Shown here in pieces: positions 23,003 through 34,540 of a stretch of DNA of 64,000 nucleotides. Source of the DNA: Codonopsis lanceolata (Eukaryota > Streptophyta > Magnoliopsida > Asterales > Campanulaceae). The stretch covers positions 83,795,142 to 83,859,141 of the forward strand of contig CM028380.1 in the NCBI GenBank assembly GCA_013146195.2, in the 5' to 3' direction. The translations under genes were made by a program, and so were the position numbers. A model generated the notes under the pieces. It was given only the letters and a program-made list of their open reading frames with translations, did no database searches and was not told the origin of the DNA. The number at the start of each line of letters is the position of its first letter. Position 1 is the stretch's first letter.

Positions 23003-23255
23003 CTCCCTCCATCCCAATTTTATTCGCATGTTTGATCCGACATACAGGTTAAGAAACATCAATCAATTTGATTATTAATATTTGTATATGGCGTAGTTTC
23101 CAATAAAGCACATGTGTATGTGACCCATAATTATAGGAAAAAATGTAATAATGAAATGATAAAATTGTTGTACTAAAAAGAATAGATACAAATAAGACAA
23201 TTTTCTTGGAACTGACAAAAAAAAAATCATAACAATAATTTTTGGACGGATGGAG
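23003..23255. mobile_element. Stowaway MITE
   Basis: The ends ctccctccatcccaa and ttttggacggatggag are inverted copies flanked by TA (23001-23002, 23256-23257). Length is 253 bp with no coding capacity. It lies about 30 bp beyond the copia 3' LTR. Confidence 0.85.
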
Positions 23256-23277
23256 TAGTTGTTTATCGAAACATCTA

Positions 23278-23760
23278 ATTGAATTGTTTGTAAGATATCA
23301 AGAATTGTGCACAACAAAGTTAAGAATAGACCAGTAATATTTCTTTGTAATGTAAAATACTTTGCAATCTTATTTCAAAGATGACTCAATGAACATGAAC
23401 TATGAGAGAGATAACTATTTATGTAAATAAAATGCAGTTAAACAATTATAAGAATTTTGAAGATTAGAGAAATTGACACAAGTATTTAAGGTAGTTAATA
23501 TGTGAGGGAGGTCCAAATGGTTCTACTCTTTAATTCCATTTGTGGGATCCCTAGGTCCTTTGATTAGTGATCTATTAATCATCTCTATTTATGTTTGGAA
23601 ATAGATAGCTCTTTATCAAACAATTAATTGAATGTTTGTAAAATAACAAGAATAGTCTATGCCCAAATCTAAAACAAGTTATATATATGGTCTTATTGAT
23701 TTTAAGGTCTGTCTCAATGAACATAAACTATGAGAGATTAGAGATAATTGTTTGATAAAA
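23278..23760. repeat. Diverged ~130-bp direct duplication
   Basis: The phrases gaattgtttgtaagatatcaag and, further on, actcaatgaacatgaactatg (about 23280-23410) recur as gaatgtttgtaaaataacaag and ctcaatgaacataaactatg (about 23630-23740). The copies are separated by about 340 bp. No gene is visible. Confidence 0.5.
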
Positions 23761-24508
23761 CTTGGAGTTTTGAGTTGATCTCTAGACTTTAGTGTGATAG
23801 TTGTTTGTAGACGGTTATCTAATCTTTGAATGTTATGTATGATTTTTTTTTTTTTGTAGAGGGAGCAATAATTATTTAAATATTTTTTGGCAAAGCAAAA
23901 ATTGTTTAGATTTCTTCTAAAAAAAGATAATTGCAAAAAAAAAAAAATAATAAAACCCGGACCTATTTAACAAATTACAAATTAAATCTTTTATTTTATT
24001 TTTGACCTAGAACCCTCACCTAGTTTTTTTTTTTTTTTTTTGGCAATTATAACCATCCATTAATAAGATGTTATATACCTTAACAGAAGACTGAGTTAAC
24101 ACGTCGACTGAGCAACGACGTGGCAAAGGCTGGAAAAACCAGATTCCTTACAAAAACCTTGAAAAACAAACCTTGTACTATTCTCTAAATTTAAAAATAA
24201 ACCTTTATTGGTTGCAGATTTTTGGGTATTTTTTGGCCTTATATAAATAATTGTTATTGAAAATATTTTTTGATGTATCCAAAAAGGTGTCATATCGGGG
24301 GTGCTAAATGTAGCGTAGGTACGTGGGTCGCCTGAGTTGCCGTCCGACGGTGATGGTGTCGTCGGTGGTGGATAACTGACTACATTATCTGTAAAATAAA
24401 CACTATGAGTTGATGGGGAGGGCTTCGCCAAAAATCTTCTAACGTGTTATTAGTGCATGAGTATAAAAGAGAGGGCGTGTAGCCCCTAAGTACGTGTGTG
24501 ATTCAAGT

Positions 24509-24554
<46 letters not shown>

Positions 24555-24621
24555 CCCCTCTCTATGAACTAGAGTGAGTTATTTATACCTGAGGGAGTGA
24601 GTTCGGCCCGTTGGGCATGGG
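23761..24621. other. Intergenic, with a GA microsatellite
   Basis: A (GA)n run occupies 24510-24552. The segment 24300-24430 is less AT-rich, and its minus strand is open for 111 codons (proline- and serine-rich start). No family or splice pattern supports a gene. The segment ends at the LTR beginning at 24622. Confidence 0.4.
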
Positions 24622-26173
24622 TGTGAGAACCTCGTTTTGACCCCTTCTCGTAATGAAAACGAGTGGTTTCAAAACTTAAGCGCGTGAAATACGTTCGGCC
24701 TCATTGTGGACTCAAAAGTGTGTTTACAGAGTCACCACCTCTATTTTATGGTTAAAAAGAGAAAAGCAAAAAATACCAAAATATAAGGGTTAGGGGGCTA
24801 AGTTACAGGTTAGGACGGGGTTAGGCACCTAACTCGCCAATTTTCGGTCTCACAATGGGTTTGCCAACATACTTGGTTTATTTTATACATTATTAGTCTA
24901 GAAAAATATATCTATATATAACAAAAAGAAATAAAGAGAAGTTACGTTACATTTTACTAAAGAAAATAAAGCAAAAGTATAACTAAAATAATAAAACTAG
25001 AGAATAATAACAACATTATTATAAGCTATTTTACGGATAAGATAATTATGCTAACAACTCAACTTATTTACATTTACATGTATAAACTGAAAAGAAACTA
25101 GTTAAACAGTAAGAAATTATGACTATATTTACATTAAAGTAAAAATGGAAAAGAGACTATTTACTTTTAATAATGCGTATAATTAATAAAATATTTGCAG
25201 ACTCGCAAAGTATAAATATTTGCATTTTATTTATAGACTAGAATAAATAACTACGTGGACAGAACTTACCTTTTGGAGCATGAGTGTTTGAACCCGGTAC
25301 ACATAGGCTTAGGCGGTCTACGTGTGATTCCCTATCATTCCGGGAAAGGAAGTCTTTTTGTTGTTGTTGTTTTTTTTTTGTCGTGTAGGCAGGATGTTGC
25401 TCTTTACCTAGAATGAGACAAGGCGGTGGGAGTTTGTAGAATTTTGGCAGCGTAACTACTGTAATTTTTGTTTCATGCGTCTGAATTCGGGCGGCGTACG
25501 TAAATGCTTGTATTTGTTGTATGTTGTGTCTGAATTTGGGCGACGTAACGGCATAGCACGTTGATTTTATGCGGCTTCGGATAGTGTAACGGCAGGGCAC
25601 GTTGATTTTGTTTATATGCTTGTTGGTATATTTGTGAAATTATACGAAGAGAGAGATAGGCTGGGTTTAGATTAGGAGAGGGGTAAAGAGAGAGAGAGGG
25701 AATGCTTGGGTTTTTTGGAGAGAGAGAGAGGGGAAGGGAGTTTATGGGAAGCGTAACAGAGGGAGAGAGAGATCTCTGAAATGAGGTAGTCAAGCCTTGT
25801 ATTTATAGGCGATGAGGAAGAAGACTTAGGCACGAAGAAAGAAAAAGCTGGGCAAGGAGAGTTGTACCATGCACTGGAATGGAGGGACTTGCAGTGATGA
25901 AGTAGCAGGCTCCAAAAAAAGACGGGGCGCGACATTGACAAGATTTGGCTCAGCTCTAGAAAATGAGGGCACGATGCCCCGATTTGCCTTCAAGCCTATT
26001 TTTGTTTCATTTTCCCCATGCTTGTTGTCTTTCGTCTTTTTTACCCCTTCCGAGTTCCTTTTGATGTTTTGATCCCTTAAAAGGTTTAAAAAGTAACTTT
26101 AAGTCTATTTTTAACTTGTAATTATATTTTTAGGATATTTATAAATTAGGGGTACGAATTTGAGGTTATTACA
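24622..26173 (-). mobile_element. 3' LTR of a second, truncated Tat/Ogre-type element
   Basis: Read on the minus strand it starts TGTAATAACCTC and ends GAGGTTCTCACA, an inverted terminal pair. The purine-rich CGTTGAGGTGTTC sits just outside the start. Stretches correspond to the LTR of the complete Tat element at 28235: aattcgtacccct near the start, gagttaggtgcctaacccc and a ggtgactct-type phrase further on. A minus-strand TATA box (25801-25807, TATAAAT) fits the U3/R boundary. Divergence is substantial, so this belongs to a different subfamily. Confidence 0.75.
25801..25807 (-). promoter_or_regulatory. TATA box in the second Tat-type LTR
   Basis: The minus strand reads CGCCTATAAATACAAGG, about 370 bp inside the LTR start. 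This matches the placement of the TATA box in the complete element's LTRs. Confidence 0.55.
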
Positions 26174-26691
26174 GAACACCTCAACGACGCAGTTTATGAG
26201 TAAACAAACATGTAAGTGAACGTCGTTGATAAAATAGACTCCCAATTTCCAGATAAGCGATGATAGGAAGAATTTTTGAGTTTAAAAAATTAGCGATGCA
26301 AATCATTTGGTGTTGCTAATCGTGGGAAACATTTTTACATTGCCGCTTTGAAAACATTATGCGATGGTCGGACCTACCATAATAGGCTGCCTACATATCC
26401 TTTATAAAAGGAACCAGACCAAGTTGTAGCCCGTCTGCAAATCAAACTGTGATGGTCGGACCTACCGGAATAGGCTGCCTACATATCATTTATGAAAGGA
26501 ATCAGACTAAATCATAGCTCGTCTGCAAATCATACTAGGATGGTCGGACCTACCGGAATATGCTACCAAAGTATCCATTATGAAAGGAATGAGACCAAAT
26601 CGTAGCTCGTCTGAAAATCATACTGAGATGGTCGGACCTACCGGAATAGGCTGCCTACGTATCCTTTATGAAAGGAATCAGACCAAATCAT
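26174..26691 (-). repeat. Tat 3' untranslated segment with an 88-bp tandem array
   Basis: From 26363 to 26691 a unit beginning gatggtcggacctacc recurs at 26363, 26451, 26539 and 26627, a period of exactly 88 bp and about 3.7 copies. The reverse complement of the unit occurs once in the complete Tat element just upstream of its 3' LTR (41864-41924, reading ggtccgaccatc). The adjoining 26180-26340 also matches that element's pre-LTR sequence (gagtctatt and tatcaacga). The array is therefore an amplified piece of an element's 3' untranslated region. The rest of this element is missing beyond 26691. Confidence 0.85.
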
Positions 26692-28229
26692 CCGAAGATG
26701 ATACAACATAGGTTGAGTCATTGCGAGGATCATCAACACTAGTTTGCTTGACAACATCAAATACCTTGGGCGAAGCTGGTTTAAGGTCTAGGTCATACCC
26801 ACAGTCACGTTTTGACCTTCGAACAACCCTTAGAGGGTCCATAGTCCCAATTTCTTTTAGATATCGTGTTCGGTTATCGAAATCAATGGCGTAGTCATAC
26901 TTGTTAGGCAATATATCATTGATTGGGGATGGAGCTTCTTTAGAAACAACAATGGCGATGTCTGGAATTTGAGGATTTTCAGCAGAGGGTGATGGAGTAG
27001 GGGATGACACTTCATTCAGAACGTCATCGCTGGGAGTAACATGCATTGGACTAGGAGACCTTGATTCCATTGAAGAAGAGTCTGATTCTTGAAGGTTAAA
27101 CAACAAGGGGTAATTAGGGTTTAGAGGAGAAGAAGAGCTTGAAGAGGCGGAGGAGGTGTAGAATGTGAGAGCCCTTCTTCTGAAGTTATAAACTATTGTT
27201 AAGCCTGCGAAAAGGATTAGTACACTCCTAAAACAATTCAAACTCCATTAAGAATATGAATGGTTAGTGTACAACGACTAGAACACTCAAGGGGGTTTAT
27301 TAAACGTACCTACAAGTTGTCCAATAATATAGGCCTGCACCAAGACTCCTTTTTGGACATGGAGAGAGATTAAAGAAGCCAACATAAATCGGGAAACAAG
27401 ATTTGTTGGCCAAAAACCAAAAGAAATAGGAATCTCAAATTAAACCAAGATAAAATAGGAAATATAATTAAATGCCAGCTATACTACCTTCAAAAAACTC
27501 TAGGCGTGCTCCACCATAATTTTGTGTGTCCACCAAGCTCTTTCTAAACAATTAGCCTTCGATATCAACCATTCTTGAACAATAAAGAGAGAAGCACATG
27601 TTTGCGCAATATTATCTAGAGCAAATAAAATATGAAGTATGATATTATCACCAAATATGCATGCCCTAGTGTGTATTCATAGAAAGATATAGGAAGAAAT
27701 AAAAACATGTGCACACACAAGTGAGAGGACCAGAACAATTGATGTGGCTGCCAATGATGCTTCATATGGAATATCATCTAAAAACGACAGATTCAATGAG
27801 TCAAAATTATGTTCTCCTAAAGCTGTTTTTCCCATAAAATTTGAAAATGGAATCAAACATTCATATTTGTGCTTCTGTTGGCCAGTGGGTAGTTTTCACA
27901 CTTTTCCAAGAATAGCTCTCTTTCACAAGATCAAGCCATGATAACATGTAACTCGTTCATGCACCTAAGTACCAAGTCAATAGCTACGAACATTGTACTA
28001 AAGTAATTCTTTCCCTCAAAGGCTTTTCATTTTGAATTTCTCACAAGAGTACCTTGAAAACAAGCCAAAACTTGGAGAATGAGTAACCAATGAAAGATGA
28101 ATCACATATGAATTCCAAAGGATAATCCATAAGCAAACATATAAATAAGGCATTAATCCAATCGTGCAAACCTAAAATGCAGGATGCCTAATTAATTTTT
28201 ATTTTATTTTTTACAAGTGTATAAATCAG
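26692..28229 (-). mobile_element. 3' portion of the interrupted copia element, with an unrecognised spliced ORF
   Basis: The Tat element at 28235 separates this block from the copia pol at 43977-44813. Across the junction the pol frame ends KLCAI and a stop. Further along the minus strand is an exon-like frame: an upstream part ending at 27310 (donor GTACGT), a 105-bp intron with branch-like TACTAAT and acceptor TTTTCGCAG, then an open part from 27204 to the array at 26691. It encodes a hydrophobic segment (VLVQAYIIGQLVG joined to LTIVYNF), then a Ser/Pro-rich acidic tail with NKYDYAIDFDNRTRY. I do not recognise it. It may be an extra 3' ORF of the element or a host exon that the array now truncates. 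Confidence 0.45.
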
Positions 28230-28234
28230 ATGGC
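28230..28234. repeat. Target-site duplication ATGGC (left)
   Basis: ATGGC directly precedes the left LTR and is repeated directly after the right LTR (43972-43976). This fixes both ends of the Tat element and shows it is one intact insertion. Confidence 0.92.
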
Positions 28235-30042
28235 TGTAGATACCCCAATTTCGTACCCCTGGTATGTGACATGACATGAAATATCAAGACCTATTAAAAC
28301 ATTAACAAATGTCAAGTTACAGGGTCAAAAGTGCAAAAGGACAAAGCAGGATGCGCAAAAGGACGAACTGCAGGGACCAAAGTGCACAAAAAGAGCATAG
28401 TTTGAAAATGGGCAAGGCCACCCCCAAAATTGGGCATGGCGCCCAATTTTCATGGGCATGGCCCCCAGTTTAGTATGTTGCGCCCAGTTTTCTTCAATAG
28501 TGCACCTTCATTTGCCGTAAAATACAAATTCTCCTGCGCTGTGTACAAACGGATGAAGCGTGAAGAAGGAATTTTAATTCCTTCTGTGTCCTCAGTTCAG
28601 CCTATAAATAGAGGCTCTCAGTCGATCATTCAGCACAGAATTCTTTCGATAAAATTCTCCGCGTTATCGTTACGCTGGAGAAATAGAGAGCGATCACCTC
28701 AAAAAGCCTCGAAACTCTGCCAAACCTCCTCCAAACACAAAACCAACCGGTAGAAATGAACCTTAGCCCCCCAGCTAGGTATCCACCATTTTTCCCCGGT
28801 CCAAAAATCGTGGAAAGAACCGTTGCTCTACCCGATTTAAAAGGCCAAATCAGCCAGAAATAAGTCGTTATTCTGCCCGATTTCAGCCTGCCTCAAGCCA
28901 ATAAACAACCAAACACAAACAGTTACTCAGCCCAAATCCTTAGGCCAAAAAGTAACTTTCAGAAGTAGTCACGCTGCCCAAATTCACATAACACACAACA
29001 CACAACAACAACAACAAAAAAAGACTCACTCTCCCTGAAGGACAGAGCGAGCACACCTTAGGCCGTCAGTAAGTTTTTCAAGTTTTATTTTAAAGTCTTT
29101 CATTTGTAAAAGTATTATTTCCAATCCGGCCCAATGTAGTTATATAAGCAGTTGTGCTGCCCGGATTTAGTTAGGAAATAGTACTAAATGTAGCCGTTAT
29201 TATGGGCAAATATTTTCAAGTATATTTGTGATTATTTGTAAAAGAGACTGTTGCAAGTCTGTAAATAATGTAGACATAATGGATGTATTTGTAGGCAGTT
29301 AATCCTTTATTTATCTGTTAAATTAATATAACAACAAGCATACTTTAGCCAAAAACCGTTTTGAGACCGAAAGGGCGAGTTGGATGCCTAGCACCTTCCC
29401 AACCGTAACTTAGCCTCCGAACCCGTTTTCATTATCTCTGGTTTTCTTTTTTTGGTTTTGCTTTATTTGTTCCTTAAAATAAAGATGGCGACTCTAAAAC
29501 ATTTTGGATCCAGTGGGGCCTCGCAACATCTTTCTTTGCACTTTCACGTTCTCCCTTAAAAAAGGGAGAATGAGAATGGAAAGGTGATGTATTCCTATGT
29601 CCTGGTATCCCCTAAACAAAGGATAACTTGACGTAGAAAACCCAAAACTCTCATAGTTATCCGAGATAGGCCATAAGGCTATTTTCATAAAATCCATAGT
29701 GGGGGTGCTGCAACATTCATTTCTTGCACTTTCACGTTTTTCCCTAAACAAGGGAGAATGAGAATAGAAGGGTGATGCATTCCTATATCATGGTATCCCC
29801 TAAACAAGGGATAACTTGAGATAGAAAACCCAAAGCTCCCATATTGGATCAAAATCCACTAAAGGCAACCGAGACGCATTCCAACGCGCTATTCCGACAG
29901 CACTCCTCCCGCACTTTTGATTTCGTCTTCCCCTAGAAAAGGGAGGGTGGAACGGGAGCAGTGGATGTCACCGCATCCGCACATACGCACACCCCTATCC
30001 AAGGGCGCGCGGGGCGCGGGAGCAATTTCCCGGGAACCCACA
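28235..30042 (+). repeat. 5' LTR of the Tat element
   Basis: It starts TGTAGATACCCC and ends AACCCACA. U3 contains three tandem variants of a ~22-bp unit based on tgggcatggcgcccaattt (28412-28490). The TATA box is at 28603-28609. The 3' part has paired gggagaatg/ggggataac motifs (about 29560-29870) as a second internal duplication. Confidence 0.93.
28603..28609 (+). promoter_or_regulatory. TATA box of the Tat 5' LTR
   Basis: The sequence cctataaatagaggc, about 370 bp into the LTR, is a strong plant TATA box. It would drive the genomic RNA. The same motif is kept in the 3' LTR at 42520-42527. Confidence 0.75.
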
Positions 30043-30043
30043 G

Positions 30044-30061
30044 TGGCGAATCTGCTGGGGA
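30044..30061 (+). promoter_or_regulatory. Primer-binding site
   Basis: TGGCGAATCTGCTGGGGA follows the LTR after one base. This sequence type is characteristic of Tat/Ogre elements, for which an arginine tRNA primer has been reported. The tRNA match could not be checked here. Confidence 0.7.
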
Positions 30062-30310
30062 GATCGTTTTTATGTTAATAAATAAAAATGGAGGGCTAGA
30101 CTCAGTAACCAAAACTTTTTCTTTTGTTTCTGGCTAAAGTATGCTTTTTTTTCTTTTGAATATTGCGTTCCTTTAACATCCGTGTCTATATTTGTGGATA
30201 TGGTCCTCTATCTTGCAGCAGTTTCATTTCAAACACTGTTACGGATATACTTGAAAATATTCGTATTTTTCAAAAAAAAATTACAAAAGAAAAAAAATAA
30301 TAATTAAAAA

Positions 30311-30373
<63 letters not shown>

Positions 30374-31290
30374 TTCATTCTGTCATTTTATTTCGGAGAT
30401 TAGGACCCATTTTTAATAGAAATAGATAGATTCTCCGCTTTTCTTTCTATTTCTTGATGGTATGCTTGTTTGCTCGTGCTTAAGCTAAAAAGCCGAGAAA
30501 ATCCACACACAACAGCAAGACAGGCTAGATCTGTTTTATTTTCTATTTCCATATCTGAAAAAAAAAAAAACTTTTTTTGCTTTTTAGATACCGCACACCC
30601 GTGCACATGCATATAAATATATTCCGAATTGCTACCCTACACCATGCCCAGCCTACCCCCTGCATAAACCAACGTTAGATTGCATGTAGATTTTCAGGAC
30701 ACTTCAAAGACCGACCGGTTTTTGGATTTTAAATTGTGGGTCAGCCCTAGTAAAAAAAAAAATCTGCGCAAGTCAAAAAAAAATAAAATCTGTGCAAGTC
30801 AAAAAAGAATCTGTGCAAGTCAAAAAGTATACACTGGGGCTGATTTATTATTTTCAAATGCTCGACCTAGATCATTTCGAATGGTGGATCCCGGAAAGAG
30901 TATAGGCCCTTCGCCTGGGATCAGTCCAATCTCGGGGAGTCGAAAGGCAGGTGGAATACGTTGGTCCTATACTCTGAAGAAAGAATCTACTGTTCCAGGG
31001 AAAGTCCTGAGACCGTCAAAATTAAGCAGGTGCTTATCCGGTCAATTTGTAGGGAAAATAATAAATAATAAAATATACTAATAAAGGCACGCTGTACTCC
31101 AAGCCCAGAAAGCCTTCAGCCAGCCTTTGGATATCTCCACAACCCATTTTCCTCAGAAACCTGGCCCGAATTTGGAAAGGCAGAGACAATACTGGCCGAT
31201 TGATACGGGAAACAAGTGCAGAAATAAGATCAGAGGGTATCAGAAACAGATCAGATAAGGGCGTAAACAGCTCGAGGGTACGATCCGCAG
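30062..31290 (+). other. Tat untranslated leader with microsatellite and short repeats
   Basis: The leader holds a TA microsatellite (about 30318-30370). It also has three copies of a ~20-bp unit, tctgtgcaagtcaaaaa (30772-30828). A frame open from 30680 to 31081 contains these repeats and shows no known domain. Confidence 0.5.
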
Positions 31291-32502
31291 ATGGCGCAGA
31301 AAGTGAACAACCGCATGGGTACATGTGGGCTGTGGTCCGACTCAATGCAAAGATGGCTAGACCAAAATTTGGGTGCACAAGATGATCATATAATGAGCCA
31401 AATGGCTAACCTGGTCCAAAGCTTGAAATCCAGTGGTGAGGCAACCCTTTCCCCTGCAGTCCACAAAAAAACATCAACCTCACATATGCTTCCAAACCCA
31501 ATTTCTCAGCCAAACACTAACCCACCAAATACTGCCATTATCCCAAATCCTTACGAAATACCGCAGCCAGAAAGTAAACAAGCTATGACAGGAGCCAGCA
31601 ATGATGGAAGCCACTGGGAATTAGGAACAGAAACTCCTAAGTATGCACCTTCTCTTGAGTTTGAGGCCTGGCTAAAAGAAGCAGTGTATGCTCATACAGA
31701 AAAAATAACAAACCAAGTAATGGGTGATCTTTTAAAAAGCTTCTCAGAGGTCCTGGCTACTCTCTCCCAAAAGGTCAAAATCTCAAAATATGTTCCTAAT
31801 ACTTCCCGCCTCCCTGAAATAAACCTTCCTGATACCTCAGAAAATATCCTTTTCCAAGTCTCCGGAAAGCAACCAAGTGCTAGCCATCTGCCAAATAATG
31901 ATCCCATGGCCCAAGGAGGTATGATTCCAAATGCTCATAATTCTACCCCATATCCCCCAGAAATCAACCTCGATCTCCCCCACCTAAATGCCTGCTACTA
32001 TGACCAAAAGAATTACCTTCCCCTAGACCCTTCAAATACTTATTCCCAGCGAATGACCTCAGGATTTCCAAAAGAAGTAACTTGTGTGCCAGAAGAAAAA
32101 TCCCTCTTGGGCCAAGGTCCAGGCAACCCAATCCCACTGCAATATTATCCAAGAGAAAAAACTCCACCCAGTTGCTTGACCAAATCCCAATATGACAGTT
32201 TACCTAGGCCAAGGGGGCGAAAAGAAATAAGGCATTATGACGACCTGCCAGCCCCAAGATCTGAAATACTCCGAACATTGTGGGCCCATGGGATACTGAA
32301 GCCCATGGATAATTACCGACCACCCAAACCATTACCCACTTACTGGAATCATACCCATTATTGTGAATATCATCGTCACAGTGGTCATCTTACCGACAAG
32401 TGCCATACACTCAAAGCTGCAGTTCAGGATCTCATCGATAGCAAGGTAATTACAGTGGTAGACGCAAAATTTGTTCAAACAGATCAAGCCAAAGAGGTCT
32501 AA
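31291..32502 (+). CDS. Gag-like ORF lacking a recognisable capsid core
   Basis: An uninterrupted frame of 403 codons starts with MAQKVNNRMG. Its C-terminus has YCEYHRHSGHLTDKC followed by a TLKAAVQDLIDSKVI helix. This is the C-x2-H-x4-H-x4-C type seen at the end of Tat-lineage gag. The middle is Pro/Asn/Ser-rich linker, with one acidic helical part (FEAWLKEAVYAHTEKI). I see no typical retrotransposon gag capsid region with its conserved tryptophan-rich helices. Because the frame is intact while pol is broken, this copy may still be translated or decay may be recent. A shortened gag would fit a non-autonomous element that depends on relatives. Confidence 0.7.
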   Translation: MAQKVNNRMGTCGLWSDSMQRWLDQNLGAQDDHIMSQMANLVQSLKSSGEATLSPAVHKKTSTSHMLPNPISQPNTNPPNTAIIPNPYEIPQPESKQAMTGASNDGSHWELGTETPKYAPSLEFEAWLKEAVYAHTEKITNQVMGDLLKSFSEVLATLSQKVKISKYVPNTSRLPEINLPDTSENILFQVSGKQPSASHLPNNDPMAQGGMIPNAHNSTPYPPEINLDLPHLNACYYDQKNYLPLDPSNTYSQRMTSGFPKEVTCVPEEKSLLGQGPGNPIPLQYYPREKTPPSCLTKSQYDSLPRPRGRKEIRHYDDLPAPRSEILRTLWAHGILKPMDNYRPPKPLPTYWNHTHYCEYHRHSGHLTDKCHTLKAAVQDLIDSKVITVVDAKFVQTDQAKEV

Positions 32503-33021
32503 AAGGGGCAAGTTGGTTAACCATGAATAAGGGTGCTGTAAGATATGCTGTTCAATAAAGGAGTTCCTAAATAAATGTTTGGTGAAAGCAGCTTCTTGGG
32601 TATGATAGACGGAGGCACTGAATATGCAAAGCTCCCTGATGAGTTCGAGCTTCTCACTGCTAAGCCTCTGCAGAATTGGTACACTACGACCGGCCCGCTC
32701 TTGACTCCCGCAGAACTGGTAGACCGCTTCGGATATACCATCCCCCTTCCTTCTCCTAGCTTTACGGATTGGTCATCTACCGATCCGCTCCCTAATAATG
32801 AGGATCTCAAACCCTAGGTCCTCAATAATGTAATAAGCCCCGTGCAGTTTGCTATTAATGATAATATGAATGTCTTTGTTTATTCCTTAGTTGCACCTAC
32901 ATTAAAAGATACATTAAATAATCATAATAATGAGTCATTTAATGAAATGGACCCAAAAGATAAAAAATATTTGCTTGAGCTTGTAAAGTCAGTTGAGCAA
33001 CAGGAACAACATCACTCAAGA
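32503..33021 (+). other. Gag-pol junction with no visible protease
   Basis: Short frames here (FGESSFLGMIDGGTEY, 32575 on; QFAINDNMNVFVYS, 32842 on) do not show the Asp-Thr/Ser-Gly motif in a protease-like setting. The protease and the N-terminal polymerase segment appear to be deleted or replaced. Confidence 0.5.
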
Positions 33022-34540
33022 AGAAGAATGAAGACTTGTTAATCATCAATCTGGGGCTGAACAATCAAGTCAAAGAAATCAAAATCGGCAACTACCTGTA
33101 AGGCTCCGAAAGGGTAGCGCTCATCGACCTCCTCAAAGAGTTCGTAGATATCTTCGCCTGGTCCTATGAAGATATGCCGGGGCTAGATCCAGCTATAGTC
33201 GAACACCGGATTCCCATATATCCGGATGCTCGGCCAATCAAGCAGAAGCTCCGCCGAATCAAACCAGAATGGTCACTGCAAGTCAAAGAAGAGATTATGA
33301 AGCAGCTCCATGTCAACTTCATTCGGGTAGTTGAATACCCGATCTGGCTGTCCAACATAGTGACTGTTCCTAAGCCCAACGGGAAGGTTCGAATCTGCGT
33401 AGACTTCCGCGACCTCAACAAGGCATCGCCCAAAGATGACTTCCCGCTACCCAATATTGATATTATGGTAGATGCTGTTGCTGCTCACAAAATCAGATCC
33501 TTCGTCGACGGCATGCTCGACTACAATCAAATTAAAATGGCAGCAGAAGACCAAGAGAAGACTTCATTCACCACTCCTTGGGGAACCTATTGCTATATTG
33601 TCATGCCATTTGGACTCAAGAATGCTGGGGCTACTTATCAAAGGGCTGCCACCACTCTCTTCCACGACATGATCCACAAAGAGATCGAGGTCTACGTCGA
33701 CGACATGATCATACATTCCAGCGACGCCAACGGTGCTCATGTCAGAGACCTTCGAAAGTTCTTCGAAAGGTTAAGAAAGCATCAAATGAAACTTAACCCC
33801 ACCAAATGCACATTTGGGGTCACGAAAGGCAAGGTCCTGGGATTCTTAGTGACCGAGCAAGGCATTGAGATCGAGCCGGCAAAGATCAAAGCTATTATGG
33901 AGATGCCGCAGCCAAAAACTTTGACATAAGTCAAAGGCTTCCTAGGCCGACTATAGTATATCAGCCGCTTCATCAGACAGCTAATAACCACATGTGGGCC
34001 CCTCTTCAAGCTTCTAAAGAAAAATACTGACCAAGTTTGGGACGAGAAATGCCAGCTAGCTTTCGACAAAATAAAACCCTACCTCACCAATCCCCCGTGC
34101 TAGCTCCACATCATACACATAAACCTCTCCTCATATACTTAACCATCACAGACACGTCAGTAGGAGCCATGCTTGCCAAAGAAAAGAAAGACTCCTACAT
34201 CGAAAATGCCATATACTTCATAAGTAGGAAGCTGCAAGGAAGCGAGTTGAATTATTCGGCACTGGAGAAAAGTTGTGCTGGCCTAGTTTGGATAACTCAA
34301 AGGCTCAAAACTTATCTGCAAGGGCGATCCATCAAGCTCATATCCAGGATGGACCCTATAAAGTACATCTTCGGCAAACCATCACTTTCCAGCCGACTGG
34401 CTAAGTGGACCTTCCTTCTCAACGAGTTTGACATAACATATGTCACGCTCAAATCTATCAAAGGCAACGTAATTGCAGATCACTTAGCCGATCTACCTCT
34501 AAAAACCGAAGATGCTACTGAGCCTAGCTTCCTAGACTAA
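33022..34540 (+). pseudogene. Tat pol: reverse transcriptase and first RNase H
   Basis: The frame opens with IFAWSYEDMPGLDP and continues through HRIPIYPDARPIKQKLRR, VRICVDFRDLNKASPKDD, TPWGTYCYIVMPFGLKNAG and the catalytic YVDDM (about 33690-33705). RNase H follows, with LTITDTSVGAML, NYSALEKSCAGLVW and IKGNVIADHLADLP. Stops occur at 33099, 33927 and just after (GRL-stop-YIS), and a frame change lies near 34040. Several stops fit CAG or CAA to TAG or TAA changes. The enzyme would copy element RNA. This copy cannot make it intact. Confidence 0.9.

Noticed and set aside
24096..24431. Minus-strand frame of 111 codons with a Pro/Ser-rich start
   Set aside because: No domain, splice pattern or promoter supports it. 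It overlaps a stretch of higher GC that can stay open by chance.
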